Origin: an uncultured archaeon
GTDB lineage: Archaea; Thermoproteota; Nitrososphaeria; JACIWG01
Assembly: GCA_938034445.1 (NCBI GenBank)
Contig: CALHLD010000034.1
Span: 39,165 to 103,164 of the forward strand
Reading direction: 5' to 3'
DNA: 64,000 nucleotides
A program made the translations under genes and the position numbers. The number at the start of each line of letters is the position of its first letter. Within the stretch, counting starts at the first letter, position 1. The notes under the pieces are model-generated. The model saw only the letters and a list, made by a program, of their open reading frames with translations. It had not been told where the DNA came from and searched no databases. Positions 18,372 through 27,289 of the stretch are shown here, piece by piece.

Positions 18372-19082
18372 ATGAAGTTAATAATTTTTGGTCCACCTGG
18401 TTCTGGAAAGGGAACATATTCTATGAGATTGAGGGAAAGATATGGTTTAGAAAAGATTTCTACTGGTGACATATTCAGAGATGAAATAAAAAGGGGAACA
18501 ATTCTGGGCAAAAAGATAGAAAACTATTTGAAGGAAGGAAAACTTGTCCCAGACGATGTAGTTATAGAGGTTGTTAGAAGAAAGCTGGAGGGTTTAGAAA
18601 ACTTCATACTAGATGGTTTTCCTAGGACTGTTGAGCAGGCGAAAGTTCTAGATAGTATTACAAAAATTGATGCGATAATAAAAATCAACGCTCATAAAGA
18701 AATATTGATTAAAAAAATTTCTGCAAGAAGAATATGTTCGAATCCAAAATGTGATGGAAACTATAACGTAGCCGATATAAAGAAGACTATCGAAGGTATC
18801 GAGTACATTCTTCCACCACTACTTCCAAAAAATGACATGAAATGTGATAAATGTGGTTCACCTTTAATTCAAAGAGACGATGATAAGCCTGAAGTTATTG
18901 AGGAAAGGTTAAAAGTTTATGAACAGCAAAGTAAGCCTGTAATAGAATACTACACAAAAAAAGGCACAATTCCATTCATAGAAGTTTGGATGAACAGGCC
19001 TCCAGAAGAGGTTGTAGAAAATATTGTGAAATCGATCGAGAAGCTTAAATCATGCTCTTCAAACCGGAACCAGTCAATATAA
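18372..19082 (+). CDS. adk: Adenylate kinase
   Basis: A 236-residue adenylate kinase (ATP + AMP to 2 ADP). The P-loop is FGPPGSGKGTYS at residues 5-16, the AMP-binding segment STGDIFRDEIKRG follows, and FILDGFPRTVEQAKVLD is the conserved Arg-containing core. The LID is zinc-binding, with Cys pairs in ICSNPKCDGNYN and KCDKCGSP, as in long-form bacterial and crenarchaeal-type enzymes. An SD-like GGCGATAGGT precedes the ATG. Its last 38 bp overlap the 3' end of the convergent threonine synthase gene. Confidence 0.93.
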   Translation: MKLIIFGPPGSGKGTYSMRLRERYGLEKISTGDIFRDEIKRGTILGKKIENYLKEGKLVPDDVVIEVVRRKLEGLENFILDGFPRTVEQAKVLDSITKIDAIIKINAHKEILIKKISARRICSNPKCDGNYNVADIKKTIEGIEYILPPLLPKNDMKCDKCGSPLIQRDDDKPEVIEERLKVYEQQSKPVIEYYTKKGTIPFIEVWMNRPPEEVVENIVKSIEKLKSCSSNRNQSI

Positions 19083-20145
19083 TTAATACACTTTCTCTTT
19101 CACTTAATTTCTTTTCCTTTAAAAGTTTCAAGTATACAGCATAAGCTACTGCTGAACTCGGTTCCACATACACTCCCTTTTTCGCTAAACTGTTATGTGC
19201 TTTAATAATCTCGTTTTCATCAACAATTTCTGCATCTCCATCAATCTTTTTCATCATATTATACATTTCTTCAAGTAAGGGTGGATTTGTTGTTATTAAG
19301 GCATCTGCGACAGAAAGTATCTTTTCAGGTTGAACATACCTGCTTCCCTTCATCTTATGGTATAATGGTGAAACTTGGCTTGTCTGGCATGCTATAATTT
19401 TAGGCATTTTATCGATTATGCCAGAATCAAGTAAATGGTTAAAACCCAATATGACCCCAAGTAAGAGGGTGCCCGCTGAAACTGGTAACAGTATGTTATC
19501 AAATGTCTTCCAGTCCATTTGTTCAGCGATTTCGTAAGCCAATGTTCTTATACCGTCTTTAAAATATGGGTGCCAAGAATGGCCCACATATATGCTGTCT
19601 CTAGCATTTTGAGCTGCAGCCGACACATCTTCTCTTCTTCCTTTAACTGTGTAAACTTCAGCTCCATACTTTTTTATTTGAAAGAGTTTCGGTCCAGAAG
19701 CGTTTTCTGGAACAAATATTTTCGCTTTCAATCCTGCTTTGGCACAGTATGCTGCAATTGATGCGCCAGCGTTACCTGAAGAATCTTCTGAAACGTATCT
19801 AATCCCTTTCAAATTTGATGTTATCCCAGAAATTAACGTTGATGAGCCCCTATCCTTGTATGAGCCTGTAGGCATTAAAAAATCGAGCTTAAACCAAAGA
19901 TTGTTCTCAAACTTGATAATTGGTGTGAAGCCTTCGCCAAGCGTGACCATAGAATCTCTAATGTATGGATAAAATTTTTTGTAACGCCATATACTATAGT
20001 TTTTTTTATCGATAAGATCGATAGAAAATTTTTCTTCTAAAACTATATTGAATGGTGCACCACATTCACACTTCCAACTTATGTTATCCCAGCTTTCTTT
20101 ACCACATTTACTACATTTTACAATGTATCCCATACAGTTGGGCAT
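19045..20145 (-). CDS. thrC: Threonine synthase
   Basis: A 366-residue PLP enzyme that converts O-phosphohomoserine to threonine. An N-terminal zinc-ribbon-like part (VKCSKCGKES, WKCECGAPF) is common in archaeal ThrC. The PLP lysine is in MPTGSYKDRGSST (about residue 97), the phosphate-binding loop is SEDSSGNAGAS, and the C-terminal cofactor-ring contact is ILTGSGLKS. The true start could be the ATG four codons downstream (20133). It follows the ABC-2 permease gene by 30 bp on the same strand and overlaps adk tail-to-tail. Confidence 0.9.
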   Translation of the reverse strand: MPNCMGYIVKCSKCGKESWDNISWKCECGAPFNIVLEEKFSIDLIDKKNYSIWRYKKFYPYIRDSMVTLGEGFTPIIKFENNLWFKLDFLMPTGSYKDRGSSTLISGITSNLKGIRYVSEDSSGNAGASIAAYCAKAGLKAKIFVPENASGPKLFQIKKYGAEVYTVKGRREDVSAAAQNARDSIYVGHSWHPYFKDGIRTLAYEIAEQMDWKTFDNILLPVSAGTLLLGVILGFNHLLDSGIIDKMPKIIACQTSQVSPLYHKMKGSRYVQPEKILSVADALITTNPPLLEEMYNMMKKIDGDAEIVDENEIIKAHNSLAKKGVYVEPSSAVAYAVYLKLLKEKKLSERESVLIILTGSGLKSMI

Positions 20146-20175
20146 GCATATTGTATCTCATAACCTTTACTATAC

Positions 20176-20907
20176 CTAAATCTCCCTCCATCTAGCCATC
20201 TTAACAGTCAAAAAGATTGAGAATAGAAGAGAAAGAATCAAATATGTCCAGCTCATCAAAATCTCGTTGAAGCCGAGACTAACTAGGTTCATACACTGTT
20301 TCAATATTTGGGCTGAATGGGTTGTTGGTATTAGGTAAGCTAAAGGTTTTAAGATTTCGGGAACAACTTCTATTGGATAAAATATTGGAGGTAAAATTGT
20401 AAGTATAAGGCTTAGAATTGAACTTATTTGCCATCCATTTCTAGCGTTTGGAACAAATGTTGAAATGTAAAAGCTTATTGCTGAAACTATTATCCATGTG
20501 ACTATAGATACTACAATTATTGTAATTATAGCTATAAGGCTTGAGCTCATTATAGCAAGTGGTATTAAAAGTATAATTATTCCTGGGGAGGAGAAAAAGA
20601 GTTCTGCTAAGGCAATACCCGCCATATATTCTAAAGCAGATAATGGTGATGCCACAAATATGTCTTGAAGTTTTATTTCACGTTTTATCCAAACAATATC
20701 TCCCATTACACTAACACCTGCTCCAACAAATATCATAAGATATGATCCCACAAATGCTGTCGGCAAAGCCTTTTCACCAATAATCGTGTAAAAGAGGAAG
20801 AGGATAGTGAAGGGTGTTGAAAAAAGCCATACCATTGAAAGAAGGTTTCTCCTCAGCCAAAGAAAACCATACATGTAGCCTAAAATTAAAACAGACATTA
20901 TTCCCAT
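20176..20907 (-). CDS. ABC-2 type transporter permease
   Basis: A 243-residue membrane protein with six hydrophobic helices and the ABC-2 layout: a cytoplasmic N-terminus, a central conserved loop (EIKLQDIFVASPLSALEYM) and a late helix pair containing LPPIFYPIEVVPEILKPLAY. The gene begins 3 bp after the stop of the ATPase on the same strand, so they encode one exporter. The substrate (lipid, drug or polysaccharide) cannot be told. Confidence 0.85.
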   Translation of the reverse strand: MGIMSVLILGYMYGFLWLRRNLLSMVWLFSTPFTILFLFYTIIGEKALPTAFVGSYLMIFVGAGVSVMGDIVWIKREIKLQDIFVASPLSALEYMAGIALAELFFSSPGIIILLIPLAIMSSSLIAIITIIVVSIVTWIIVSAISFYISTFVPNARNGWQISSILSLILTILPPIFYPIEVVPEILKPLAYLIPTTHSAQILKQCMNLVSLGFNEILMSWTYLILSLLFSIFLTVKMARWREI

Positions 20908-20910
20908 TTC

Positions 20911-21813
20911 CTATTCACCTTCAGTTGCAAGGTCTACAAAAACATCGTCTAATGTTATTGGTGACGTTTGCACCCTAACCCCCCTCTTTATGGACATGTT
21001 TACAAGCTCTTGTGCCGTTCTCTCATCTGTTAACACACGTTTTCTGTCTCCAACAACAACTATTCGACCATATGACCTTAACTCTTCCTCCGTAAACCCA
21101 TTATAGATTTCAACTTTAATCTTCTCTTTGACTTCACTCTTTAACTGTTCCACACTTCCTTTAGCGATAACATTACCATTATTTAATATAACAATATCGT
21201 CGGACAGGACTTCAGCCTCATCCAAATAGTGTGTTGTCAAGATTATTGATCCATATTTCCTGCAATATTCCCTTATAACCTTCCAAATATTTCTCCTACT
21301 TAGTGGGTCTAATCCTAATGTTGGCTCATCCAAAAGCAATAATTTTGACTTAGTAGCCATCGCCATTGCAACCAAGGTTCTCTGTCTTAAACCCCCAGAA
21401 AGCTGGTCTGCATGAACATCCTTGTACTCAAGTAATTCGAGAGCTGACAAAGCCTCCAAAGCATTTTCTCTAGCCTCCTCTTTGCTGAAACCTCTAATCC
21501 TTAAAGTATAGTATACGTGATCCCATGGAGTGAGAGGAGGTAAAGTTGAGCCTTCTTGAGGCATAACCGTGATATTTTTTCTAACATTTTTACTTTCTTT
21601 AACGACATCATATCCTAAAACGTATGCTCTTCCCCTAGATGGTAAAAGTTGTGTCCCAATTATCCTTAAAAATGTTGTTTTACCGGCACCATTCCTTCCC
21701 AATATTGTAAAAACTCCTTGGCCTTTAAACTCGAAGCTAACATTATCTAAAGCCTTCACTCCACCCTTGTATGTTTTTGTAAGTTCGACAGCCTTCAAAA
21801 TCTCTAATGTCAT
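20911..21813 (-). CDS. ABC transporter ATP-binding protein (ABC-2 exporter)
   Basis: A 300-residue ATPase. Walker A is LGRNGAGKTTFLR at about residue 35, the Q-loop MPQEGSTLPPLTPWDH, the signature LSGGLRQRTLVAMAMATK at about 138, Walker B LLLLDEPTLGLDPLSRR, and the switch His is in LTTHYLDEAEVLSD. The C-terminal approximately 80 residues resemble the DUF4162-like domain often found in ABC-2 exporter ATPases. It forms an operon with the permease just downstream. Confidence 0.9.
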   Translation of the reverse strand: MTLEILKAVELTKTYKGGVKALDNVSFEFKGQGVFTILGRNGAGKTTFLRIIGTQLLPSRGRAYVLGYDVVKESKNVRKNITVMPQEGSTLPPLTPWDHVYYTLRIRGFSKEEARENALEALSALELLEYKDVHADQLSGGLRQRTLVAMAMATKSKLLLLDEPTLGLDPLSRRNIWKVIREYCRKYGSIILTTHYLDEAEVLSDDIVILNNGNVIAKGSVEQLKSEVKEKIKVEIYNGFTEEELRSYGRIVVVGDRKRVLTDERTAQELVNMSIKRGVRVQTSPITLDDVFVDLATEGE

Positions 21814-21929
21814 ATCTAAATCCCCTTTAACACAATCACATTACACTAGTAAGGTGCAATAAATCCCGAAGGCATCTTTATTAAACTTTTTTGCATATAA
21901 ACTCTTGATAAGACATTAAGATGTAAAAA

Positions 21930-21938
21930 GTTTAATAA
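21930..21938 (+). promoter_or_regulatory. TATA box of the RraA-like gene
   Basis: GTTTAATAA is centred about 27 nt before the ATG at 21961, implying a leaderless transcript. Confidence 0.5.
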
Positions 21939-21960
21939 TCTTAGAAACAAAGTTGAAATT

Positions 21961-22695
21961 ATGAGCGGTAAAAAAGTTAAAGAAATTAATGAAATGACAA
22001 ATGAAGAAATAATTCAAGAATTGAAAAATTTTGACACGGCAACAATATGTAATGTTGTCGCAACCTATCCTGGTAGCGATATATGTCTGAAGTTATATGA
22101 TGCGTGGTATGGAGAATATTATACAGACCAGACATTAAAGTGTATGTACCCTGAACTTGGGCCAGTATGTGGTTACGCGGCAACAGCATGGTATTCTGAA
22201 GAGTCCACCAACTATACAAAACTTGACAAATTTATATTACTAGACCATTTATATGAAACAAAGAAGCCAATAATCTTGGTCGCTAAACAAACTTATCCCC
22301 CTGAGCTCAAGAATCTTTCTGGACTTTTTGGGGGAAACATGACCGCACAGTTTAAGGCAATGGGTGTAGTTGGTGTAGTAACAGATGGTCCCATGAGAGA
22401 CCTTGAAGAAATTAAGGAAATGAAGGTCCAGTATCTGGCGACAGGCTTAACATCAGGTCATGGTCCCTTAATGTTAAGGGGGGCAAATATTCCAGTTAAG
22501 GTTGCTGGAATGGCAGTTGCGCCAGGAGACATTGTGCACATGGATGTGTGTGGTGCCGCAAAGTTTCCGGAAAGATTTTTGCCAAGAGTTCTAGAGTATG
22601 CTCGTGAACTTAGAAGAAGGGAGATAGAGCAGCAGAAAGTGTTTAAGGACCCAAACTTTGATTACCTAAAGTGGAAAGCAACTCAAATTAAATAA
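21961..22695 (+). CDS. RraA-like / HMG-aldolase family protein
   Basis: A 244-residue protein of the RraA-like fold, which includes 4-hydroxy-4-methyl-2-oxoglutarate aldolases, oxaloacetate decarboxylases and the RNase E inhibitor RraA. The core motif is FGGNMTAQFKAMGVVGVVTDGPMRDLEEI (residues of about 121-149), where the G-x-x-x-D and Arg-Asp residues bind a divalent metal and a 2-keto acid. VAPGDIVHMD is the second conserved strand. Since archaea lack RNase E, a keto-acid aldolase or decarboxylase role is more likely. An MFS transporter and a nitrilase follow on the same strand, suggesting a small catabolic group. Confidence 0.75.
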   Translation: MSGKKVKEINEMTNEEIIQELKNFDTATICNVVATYPGSDICLKLYDAWYGEYYTDQTLKCMYPELGPVCGYAATAWYSEESTNYTKLDKFILLDHLYETKKPIILVAKQTYPPELKNLSGLFGGNMTAQFKAMGVVGVVTDGPMRDLEEIKEMKVQYLATGLTSGHGPLMLRGANIPVKVAGMAVAPGDIVHMDVCGAAKFPERFLPRVLEYARELRRREIEQQKVFKDPNFDYLKWKATQIK

Positions 22696-22711
22696 TTTTT
22701 TACATCATTTT
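22696..22711 (+). terminator. T-rich terminator after the RraA-like gene
   Basis: Short T tracts (TTTTTT, then another T6 run) follow directly on the stop codon, in the space before the convergent 83-residue ORF. Confidence 0.35.
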
Positions 22712-22963
22712 TTATACAACTTTTTTTATTAGATCGCTCAGGGAATCTTCCATAACTATCCTATTAACTAGAACAATTTTCTCCCTAAGTTTCATAAAAA
22801 TTTCCTTTACCTCTCCATCATTCATTTTCCTTAGATCAAGAAAAAATGTTAGGCCATATAATGGGATCAATATAAGGGGATCCATTCTAATCACAACTTT
22901 CGCTCCTTCTGCAACCTTGACAAGTGCGTCGAGTGATGTTAATTCTAAAAATTCTTTTACCAT
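22712..22963 (-). CDS. Small protein of unknown function
   Basis: 83 residues, mixed alpha/beta by composition, with a hydrophobic centre (VVIRMDPLILIPLYGLTFFLDL) and an amphipathic C-terminal helix. It is not recognised. It lies convergent to the RraA-like gene, with its ATG about 145 bp from the MFS gene start, so it has its own promoter region. The codon use looks like that of its neighbours, which supports a real gene. Confidence 0.5.
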   Translation of the reverse strand: MVKEFLELTSLDALVKVAEGAKVVIRMDPLILIPLYGLTFFLDLRKMNDGEVKEIFMKLREKIVLVNRIVMEDSLSDLIKKVV

Positions 22964-23109
22964 AACACATGTTTCACCTAACTGTATAAAAAATTTTGTC
23001 CAAAAAATTTATTTTTGAATAAACAATTATTGGTAACTTTTTATTAAAAGATAAGACATATTTTTTATTATAGTAAAATTTTTATAATATTTTTACTTGT
23101 TCCTAATAT

Positions 23110-24399
23110 ATGGGGAAACGATATCGTTGGCTTGTTTTATCAGTATTCATGTCTTTTGTAATATTCCATTATGCTGATAAGCTCATGATAAGTTTTCTAA
23201 CACCCTCTATTATGAGTGAATTCAAGATAACTTACACGGAAATGGGTATGGTGTTCACGGGTAGCTTGATTGTAGCCTCAATACTCTATCCTACTTGGGG
23301 CTATCTTTATGACAAGTATTCTAGAACAAAGTTAATTTCTTTAGCATCTTTTATATGGGGTGCAACAACATGGATTAGTGCCATTGCAAGAAACTTTTTC
23401 AATTTTCTAATATCAAGGTCCGCTACTGGCATAGATGATTCCTGCTATCCTGGAATATATAGTGTTGTTTCAGACTATTTTAAACCTGCTGAAAGGGGGA
23501 GAGTTATGGGTTTACTCTATGCCTCAAATGTTGCTGGAACCATATTAGGGAGTTTAATATCACTTTTTGTTGGTTCACAGTATGGTTGGAGATACGCTTA
23601 CTTTTTCACTGGATCAATAGGAATACTTATTGCATTAATTGTATACATTTTTGTCAGAGATCCTCAAAGGGGCATTTCTGAACCAGAGCTAGAGTCTTTC
23701 AATAAAATAACTGTATATAGAATTAGTAAAGAAAATGTCCTTAATGTATTAAGGAGGAGAACACTAATACTATTGTATATTCAATGTTTTTCTGCAATGT
23801 TTGCTTGGCAATCTATAATATACTGGATGTTCAGTTATCTTGTAAATGTGAGAGGCTATCCTAATGATGAAGCAACCTTTTTCATGATAGTTTTAATGAT
23901 TTTAATGACTTTTGGATACATTGTGGGCGGTATTTTTGGAGACTTTTTATTCAAAAAATATAGACGTGGTAGACTTCTATTTTCTACTCTGATTGTTTTT
24001 GCAAGTGCAATTTTGATAACCTTAACAATTTATGCCGGATCCAAAGATATTTTCCAGTATTTTGCTGTTATTACTGCATCAGTTATTCCTATGGCGTCAG
24101 CTAATGTTATAGCAACTATAAACGATATAACGGAGCCGGAAGCAAGAAGTTTAGCGATATCTATTCACGAATTCTTTGGGAACATTGGAAGCGCCATGTC
24201 CCCTCTTGCTGCCGGGATCATAGCTGATGCTTACGGGTTAGGTGTAGCTATTGCCTCTATATCTTCAACAGCATGGCTTTTCTGTGGAATATTCTTGTTT
24301 ATTGCCTCACTTTTCGTGGTTAAGGATATGAATAAGCTTAGAAGTCTAATGCATGAGAGGGCTCAGCTTGAAAGGAAGAAGTTGGAGGCTGATAAATGA
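23110..24399 (+). CDS. Major facilitator superfamily transporter
   Basis: A 429-residue MFS protein with 12 predicted helices. The motif A loop between helices 2 and 3 appears as GYLYDKYSRTKLI, and the helix 4-5 region is SRSATGIDDSCYPGIYSVVSDYF, typical of the anion:cation symporter type. The ATG overlaps no other gene, and a TATA-like TTTATAATA lies about 22 nt upstream. Its stop overlaps the nitrilase start by 4 bp (ATGA). The transported compound is probably the nitrilase substrate or a related organic acid or amide (inference). Confidence 0.85.
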   Translation: MGKRYRWLVLSVFMSFVIFHYADKLMISFLTPSIMSEFKITYTEMGMVFTGSLIVASILYPTWGYLYDKYSRTKLISLASFIWGATTWISAIARNFFNFLISRSATGIDDSCYPGIYSVVSDYFKPAERGRVMGLLYASNVAGTILGSLISLFVGSQYGWRYAYFFTGSIGILIALIVYIFVRDPQRGISEPELESFNKITVYRISKENVLNVLRRRTLILLYIQCFSAMFAWQSIIYWMFSYLVNVRGYPNDEATFFMIVLMILMTFGYIVGGIFGDFLFKKYRRGRLLFSTLIVFASAILITLTIYAGSKDIFQYFAVITASVIPMASANVIATINDITEPEARSLAISIHEFFGNIGSAMSPLAAGIIADAYGLGVAIASISSTAWLFCGIFLFIASLFVVKDMNKLRSLMHERAQLERKKLEADK

Positions 24400-25271
24400 T
24401 GGCTGGTATTGCAGCGATACAGTACAAGTTTGAAACTTCAGATTATCTGGATTCTTCTAGGTTTAGGGAAAAGATGATTAAACTTGGTGTTGATGCTTCA
24501 AAATTAATCGGGGGAGAGGGTATTATTGTTTATCCCGAAAATGTAGGCGTCTTTCTAGTACTGGATGGTACAAATGTCGTCGAAGGAGAAGATATCTCAA
24601 ATGCATTAAAAAAGCTTGTAATAAAAAATTTTCCTAAACTTGTTTCAATAATGTTAACAAATATAACAAGTAAATGGACTGAATCAATACTCATTTGGAA
24701 AAGCAATTCTATGCTTGAAACTTATGTTAAAACTTTTGAAGAGGTTGCTAAGAAAAGTGGATGCTATATTGTTGCCGGCTCAAACTTTGTCAAATTTGAG
24801 GGTAAGGTAAGAAATATTTCTTACACTTTTGATCCAGAAGGAAAGATTGTTGGTGTTCAGCGTAAAGTTCACATAACCCCACCAGAATACGAGTTAGGAC
24901 TCCATCCATCTAGTCTTGAAAAAATTAACGCTTTTAAGACAGCATTTGGAAAAATTGGTGTCGCCATCTGTTATGACTCGTTTTTTGATGATGTGGTTTC
25001 TAAACTTAGACAGGATGGCGCTGAAATACTTATTCAACCATCTGCTAATGCTGAACTAACATGGGATAAGGCTAAAGAAATATGGTGGAAAGGATGCTAT
25101 AATATGACTAAAAAATATGGTTTCAAGTATGGTGTAAATCCAATGGGCGTTGGAACAATCTTGGGCTTCCAATTTGAAGGTATATCTTCAATTGTAGATG
25201 GTAATGGAAGATATTTGGATAGAGCAGAACATCATTCTCAAGAAGATATAGTATACATAGATAAAATATAA
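24396..25271 (+). CDS. Carbon-nitrogen hydrolase (nitrilase superfamily)
   Basis: A 291-residue nitrilase-fold enzyme with the Glu-Lys-Cys triad: Glu in IVYPENVGVF (about residue 50), Lys in GVQRKVHITPPEYE (about 158), and nucleophile Cys in GVAICYDSFFDD (about 193). It hydrolyses an amide or nitrile C-N bond; the branch (omega-amidase, carbamoylase, nitrilase) cannot be assigned. Translationally coupled to the MFS transporter, which suggests import and hydrolysis of the same nitrogen compound. Confidence 0.85.
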   Translation: MMAGIAAIQYKFETSDYLDSSRFREKMIKLGVDASKLIGGEGIIVYPENVGVFLVLDGTNVVEGEDISNALKKLVIKNFPKLVSIMLTNITSKWTESILIWKSNSMLETYVKTFEEVAKKSGCYIVAGSNFVKFEGKVRNISYTFDPEGKIVGVQRKVHITPPEYELGLHPSSLEKINAFKTAFGKIGVAICYDSFFDDVVSKLRQDGAEILIQPSANAELTWDKAKEIWWKGCYNMTKKYGFKYGVNPMGVGTILGFQFEGISSIVDGNGRYLDRAEHHSQEDIVYIDKI

Positions 25272-25292
25272 AAAAGGTTGGATTGAGGGTGC

Positions 25293-25580
25293 CTATTTTC
25301 TAATCATACTTATAAGCTCGTCTGTTGGTATGGCTGGCATACTCATTATTTTAATCGTACCACGTGAAGATAATTCTACTGAAAGTTTGAAAATTGTCTC
25401 ATTATTTGGTGCTTCAACAATATTAACAAAATCGTATGGTCCAAGCACAGCATATTGATGCAAAACCTTTACTCCAAAAGCCTCTATCTCCTTGTTAACT
25501 TCTTTTATCCTTTCAGGCTTACTTTTAATGGTTTTAGCACCCTCATCTGTTAATGTTGAAAGTAAAACGTAAACTGGCAT
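25293..25580 (-). CDS. GYD-domain protein
   Basis: 95 residues matching the GYD domain: MPVYVLLSTLTDEGAKTI at the N-terminus, then VLHQYAVLGPYDFVNIVEAP with the domain's namesake G-x-Y-D, and a C-terminal TIKIMSMPAIPTDEL. The open frame extends 40 codons further upstream, but I place the start at the ATG at 25580. That is where the recognisable domain begins, and a strong TATA box lies 26 nt before it, inside the would-be extension. GYD proteins are small ferredoxin-like-fold proteins of unknown function. Confidence 0.8.
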   Translation of the reverse strand: MPVYVLLSTLTDEGAKTIKSKPERIKEVNKEIEAFGVKVLHQYAVLGPYDFVNIVEAPNNETIFKLSVELSSRGTIKIMSMPAIPTDELISMIRK

Positions 25581-25600
25581 AATTTTATTATTGTAAACAC

Positions 25601-25612
25601 TTTTATATAAAT
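25601..25612 (-). promoter_or_regulatory. TATA box of the GYD gene
   Basis: The minus strand reads CATTTATATAAAAG, centred 26 nt before the ATG at 25580. The transcript should start at the ATG itself (leaderless), which decides the start codon. Confidence 0.7.
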
Positions 25613-25755
25613 GTGACCCTAAACTTTTAAAACTGGCTATATAATTTTTTGCTAAAATTCCATTTTCCAAATACTGATCAATTCTATTTATAATTAACAT
25701 TAGACTACAAAAAGAAAAATTATTATACTAATTTATTAAGTATTTTTAAGCTGGT

Positions 25756-26340
25756 ATGAAATACATCAATATTCTTGGAAGTGATGCTCTAATTATTGTG
25801 GATGTGCAGAATGATTTTTGTCCAGGTGGTGCTCTTGCAGTACCAGAAGGAGACAAAATAGTGCCCACTATAAATAGATATATTGAAAAGTTTGTTTCAA
25901 AGAATGCTATTGTAGTTGCAACTAGGGACTGGCATCCTAAAAATCATGTTTCTTTTAAGGAGTATGGTGGTGTTTGGCCTGTGCATTGTGTTCAAGGTAG
26001 CTGGGGTGCAAGTTTTCATCCGATGCTAAAGTTGCCTAAGAGTGTTATTATAATTTCTAAGGCTTTTGAGCCTGAAATTGAAGCCTATTCTGGTTTTCAG
26101 GGGACAGAGTTAGATAAGATACTAAGGGAAAAGGGTGTGAAACGGATTTTTGTTGCTGGTTTAGCAACAGATTATTGTGTTAAGGCTACAGTGCTTGATG
26201 CCTTAAAACTTGGGTATGAAGTTTATGTTCTTGTGGACGCGATAAAGGGTGTTAATATAAGGCCTAAGGATAGTGAGGATGCTTTAAACGAGATGGTTAA
26301 GGCTAATGCAAGGTTAGCAAGCTTTAATCAACTAATCTAG
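25756..26340 (+). CDS. pncA: Nicotinamidase (isochorismatase-like fold)
   Basis: A 194-residue enzyme converting nicotinamide to nicotinate in NAD salvage. The triad is visible: Asp in LIIVDVQNDFCPGGAL (about residue 16), Lys in TRDWHPKNHVSF region and the following strand, and Cys in VAGLATDYCVKATVLDA (about residue 142). The metal-binding D-x-H (RDWHPKNH) is present. Stop codon is TAG. It is followed after 19 bp by a SPOUT-type methyltransferase gene on the same strand. Confidence 0.9.
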   Translation: MKYINILGSDALIIVDVQNDFCPGGALAVPEGDKIVPTINRYIEKFVSKNAIVVATRDWHPKNHVSFKEYGGVWPVHCVQGSWGASFHPMLKLPKSVIIISKAFEPEIEAYSGFQGTELDKILREKGVKRIFVAGLATDYCVKATVLDALKLGYEVYVLVDAIKGVNIRPKDSEDALNEMVKANARLASFNQLI

Positions 26341-26359
26341 TATCTGACGTGATAATGGT

Positions 26360-26944
26360 TTGGATATTGTTATAGAAAATTTGGAAAATGAAATAAGTAA
26401 ATGGCTTTATTATGAATACGAAAATGCTTCAAAGATTACTGGAAAAAATGTTATTTTTACAAACGTTCCAGTTGGTTGGGTTAAAGTTTTGTCTAAACTT
26501 GGTAAAGTTTTTCAGGATCATGTTTGGGAAATCTTTGATCCAAAAGATATTATTATACTGGACCCTCAAGCTAAACTTAAACTTTGTCAAGAGGATTTGG
26601 TTGGTAAAAAGGCTATTGTTATTGGAGGAATTTTAGGCGATAACCCTCCCAAGGGTAGAACCTTTAAAATGTTAAGTTCTTATGCGAAAGGTGCTTTGTT
26701 GAGGAATATTGGTGTCTGGCAATTTCCTATTGATGGAGCAGTATATGTTGCTTATATGATAATAAATGGTAAAAGATTAGAGGACATGTGTGTTAAACGT
26801 GGCCTGAAAATAAAGATTAAGTTGAAGGAGCAAAGTTACCAACATTATATAATTCTCCCATACGCCTATCCTATAGAAAATGGGAGACCAATAATAAATA
26901 AGAATCTTATAAAATATTTGATAAAAAGAAGTTTAGAGTCGTAG
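26360..26944 (+). CDS. SPOUT-fold methyltransferase of the Sfm1/PF04252 family
   Basis: 194 residues. The conserved family motif IGGILGDNPPKGRTFKML (about residues 90-107) and the preceding IIILDPQAKLKLCQEDL match the PF04252 family, which is predicted or shown to have a SPOUT methyltransferase fold. Its yeast member Sfm1 methylates an arginine of ribosomal protein Rps3. In archaea the target could be the S3 counterpart or an RNA. The start is TTG with an SD-like GTGAT upstream; the only nearby ATG is out of frame. It ends 3 bp from the convergent hisI. Confidence 0.7.
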   Translation: MDIVIENLENEISKWLYYEYENASKITGKNVIFTNVPVGWVKVLSKLGKVFQDHVWEIFDPKDIIILDPQAKLKLCQEDLVGKKAIVIGGILGDNPPKGRTFKMLSSYAKGALLRNIGVWQFPIDGAVYVAYMIINGKRLEDMCVKRGLKIKIKLKEQSYQHYIILPYAYPIENGRPIINKNLIKYLIKRSLES

Positions 26945-26947
26945 AAC

Positions 26948-27289
26948 TTAATGTTCCAATTCTTTAAAGAAGCAGGAAATTCTTCCAGTATGGCATGCTG
27001 GCCCTGTTGGATTTGATAAATATATTAATGTGTCATTGTCACAGTCGATTAGAATTTTTTCAACCCTTATATAATTGCCTGAAGTTTCACCCTTTTTCCA
27101 AAGTTTTTTTCTGCTCCTGCTCCAAAAATGCGCGTATCCTGTTTCCAGAGTCTTCAATATTGCATCCCTGTTCGCGTAGGCAACCATAAGAACATCTTTG
27201 GTGTTAATATCCTGGACCACTACTGGTATGAGTCCATCTTCGTTGAACGTTAGATCTTCAATCTTAGCATATTCTATTCCAATTTTCAT
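26948..27289 (-). CDS. hisI: Phosphoribosyl-AMP cyclohydrolase
   Basis: 113 residues, the single-domain cyclohydrolase (third step of histidine biosynthesis; opens the adenine ring of PR-AMP). Conserved segments are [26 protein letters not shown], the magnesium site in [12 protein letters not shown], and zinc cysteines in [10 protein letters not shown]. The HisE pyrophosphohydrolase domain that is fused at the C-terminus in many bacteria is absent. Last gene of the operon; it overlaps hisF by 4 bp. Confidence 0.93.
   Translation of the reverse strand: MKIGIEYAKIEDLTFNEDGLIPVVVQDINTKDVLMVAYANRDAILKTLETGYAHFWSRSRKKLWKKGETSGNYIRVEKILIDCDNDTLIYLSNPTGPACHTGRISCFFKELEH

Noticed and set aside
25581..25700. 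40-residue N-terminal extension of the GYD protein
   Set aside because: The strong TATA box inside it, 26 nt before the internal ATG, and the domain boundary both favour the shorter protein.
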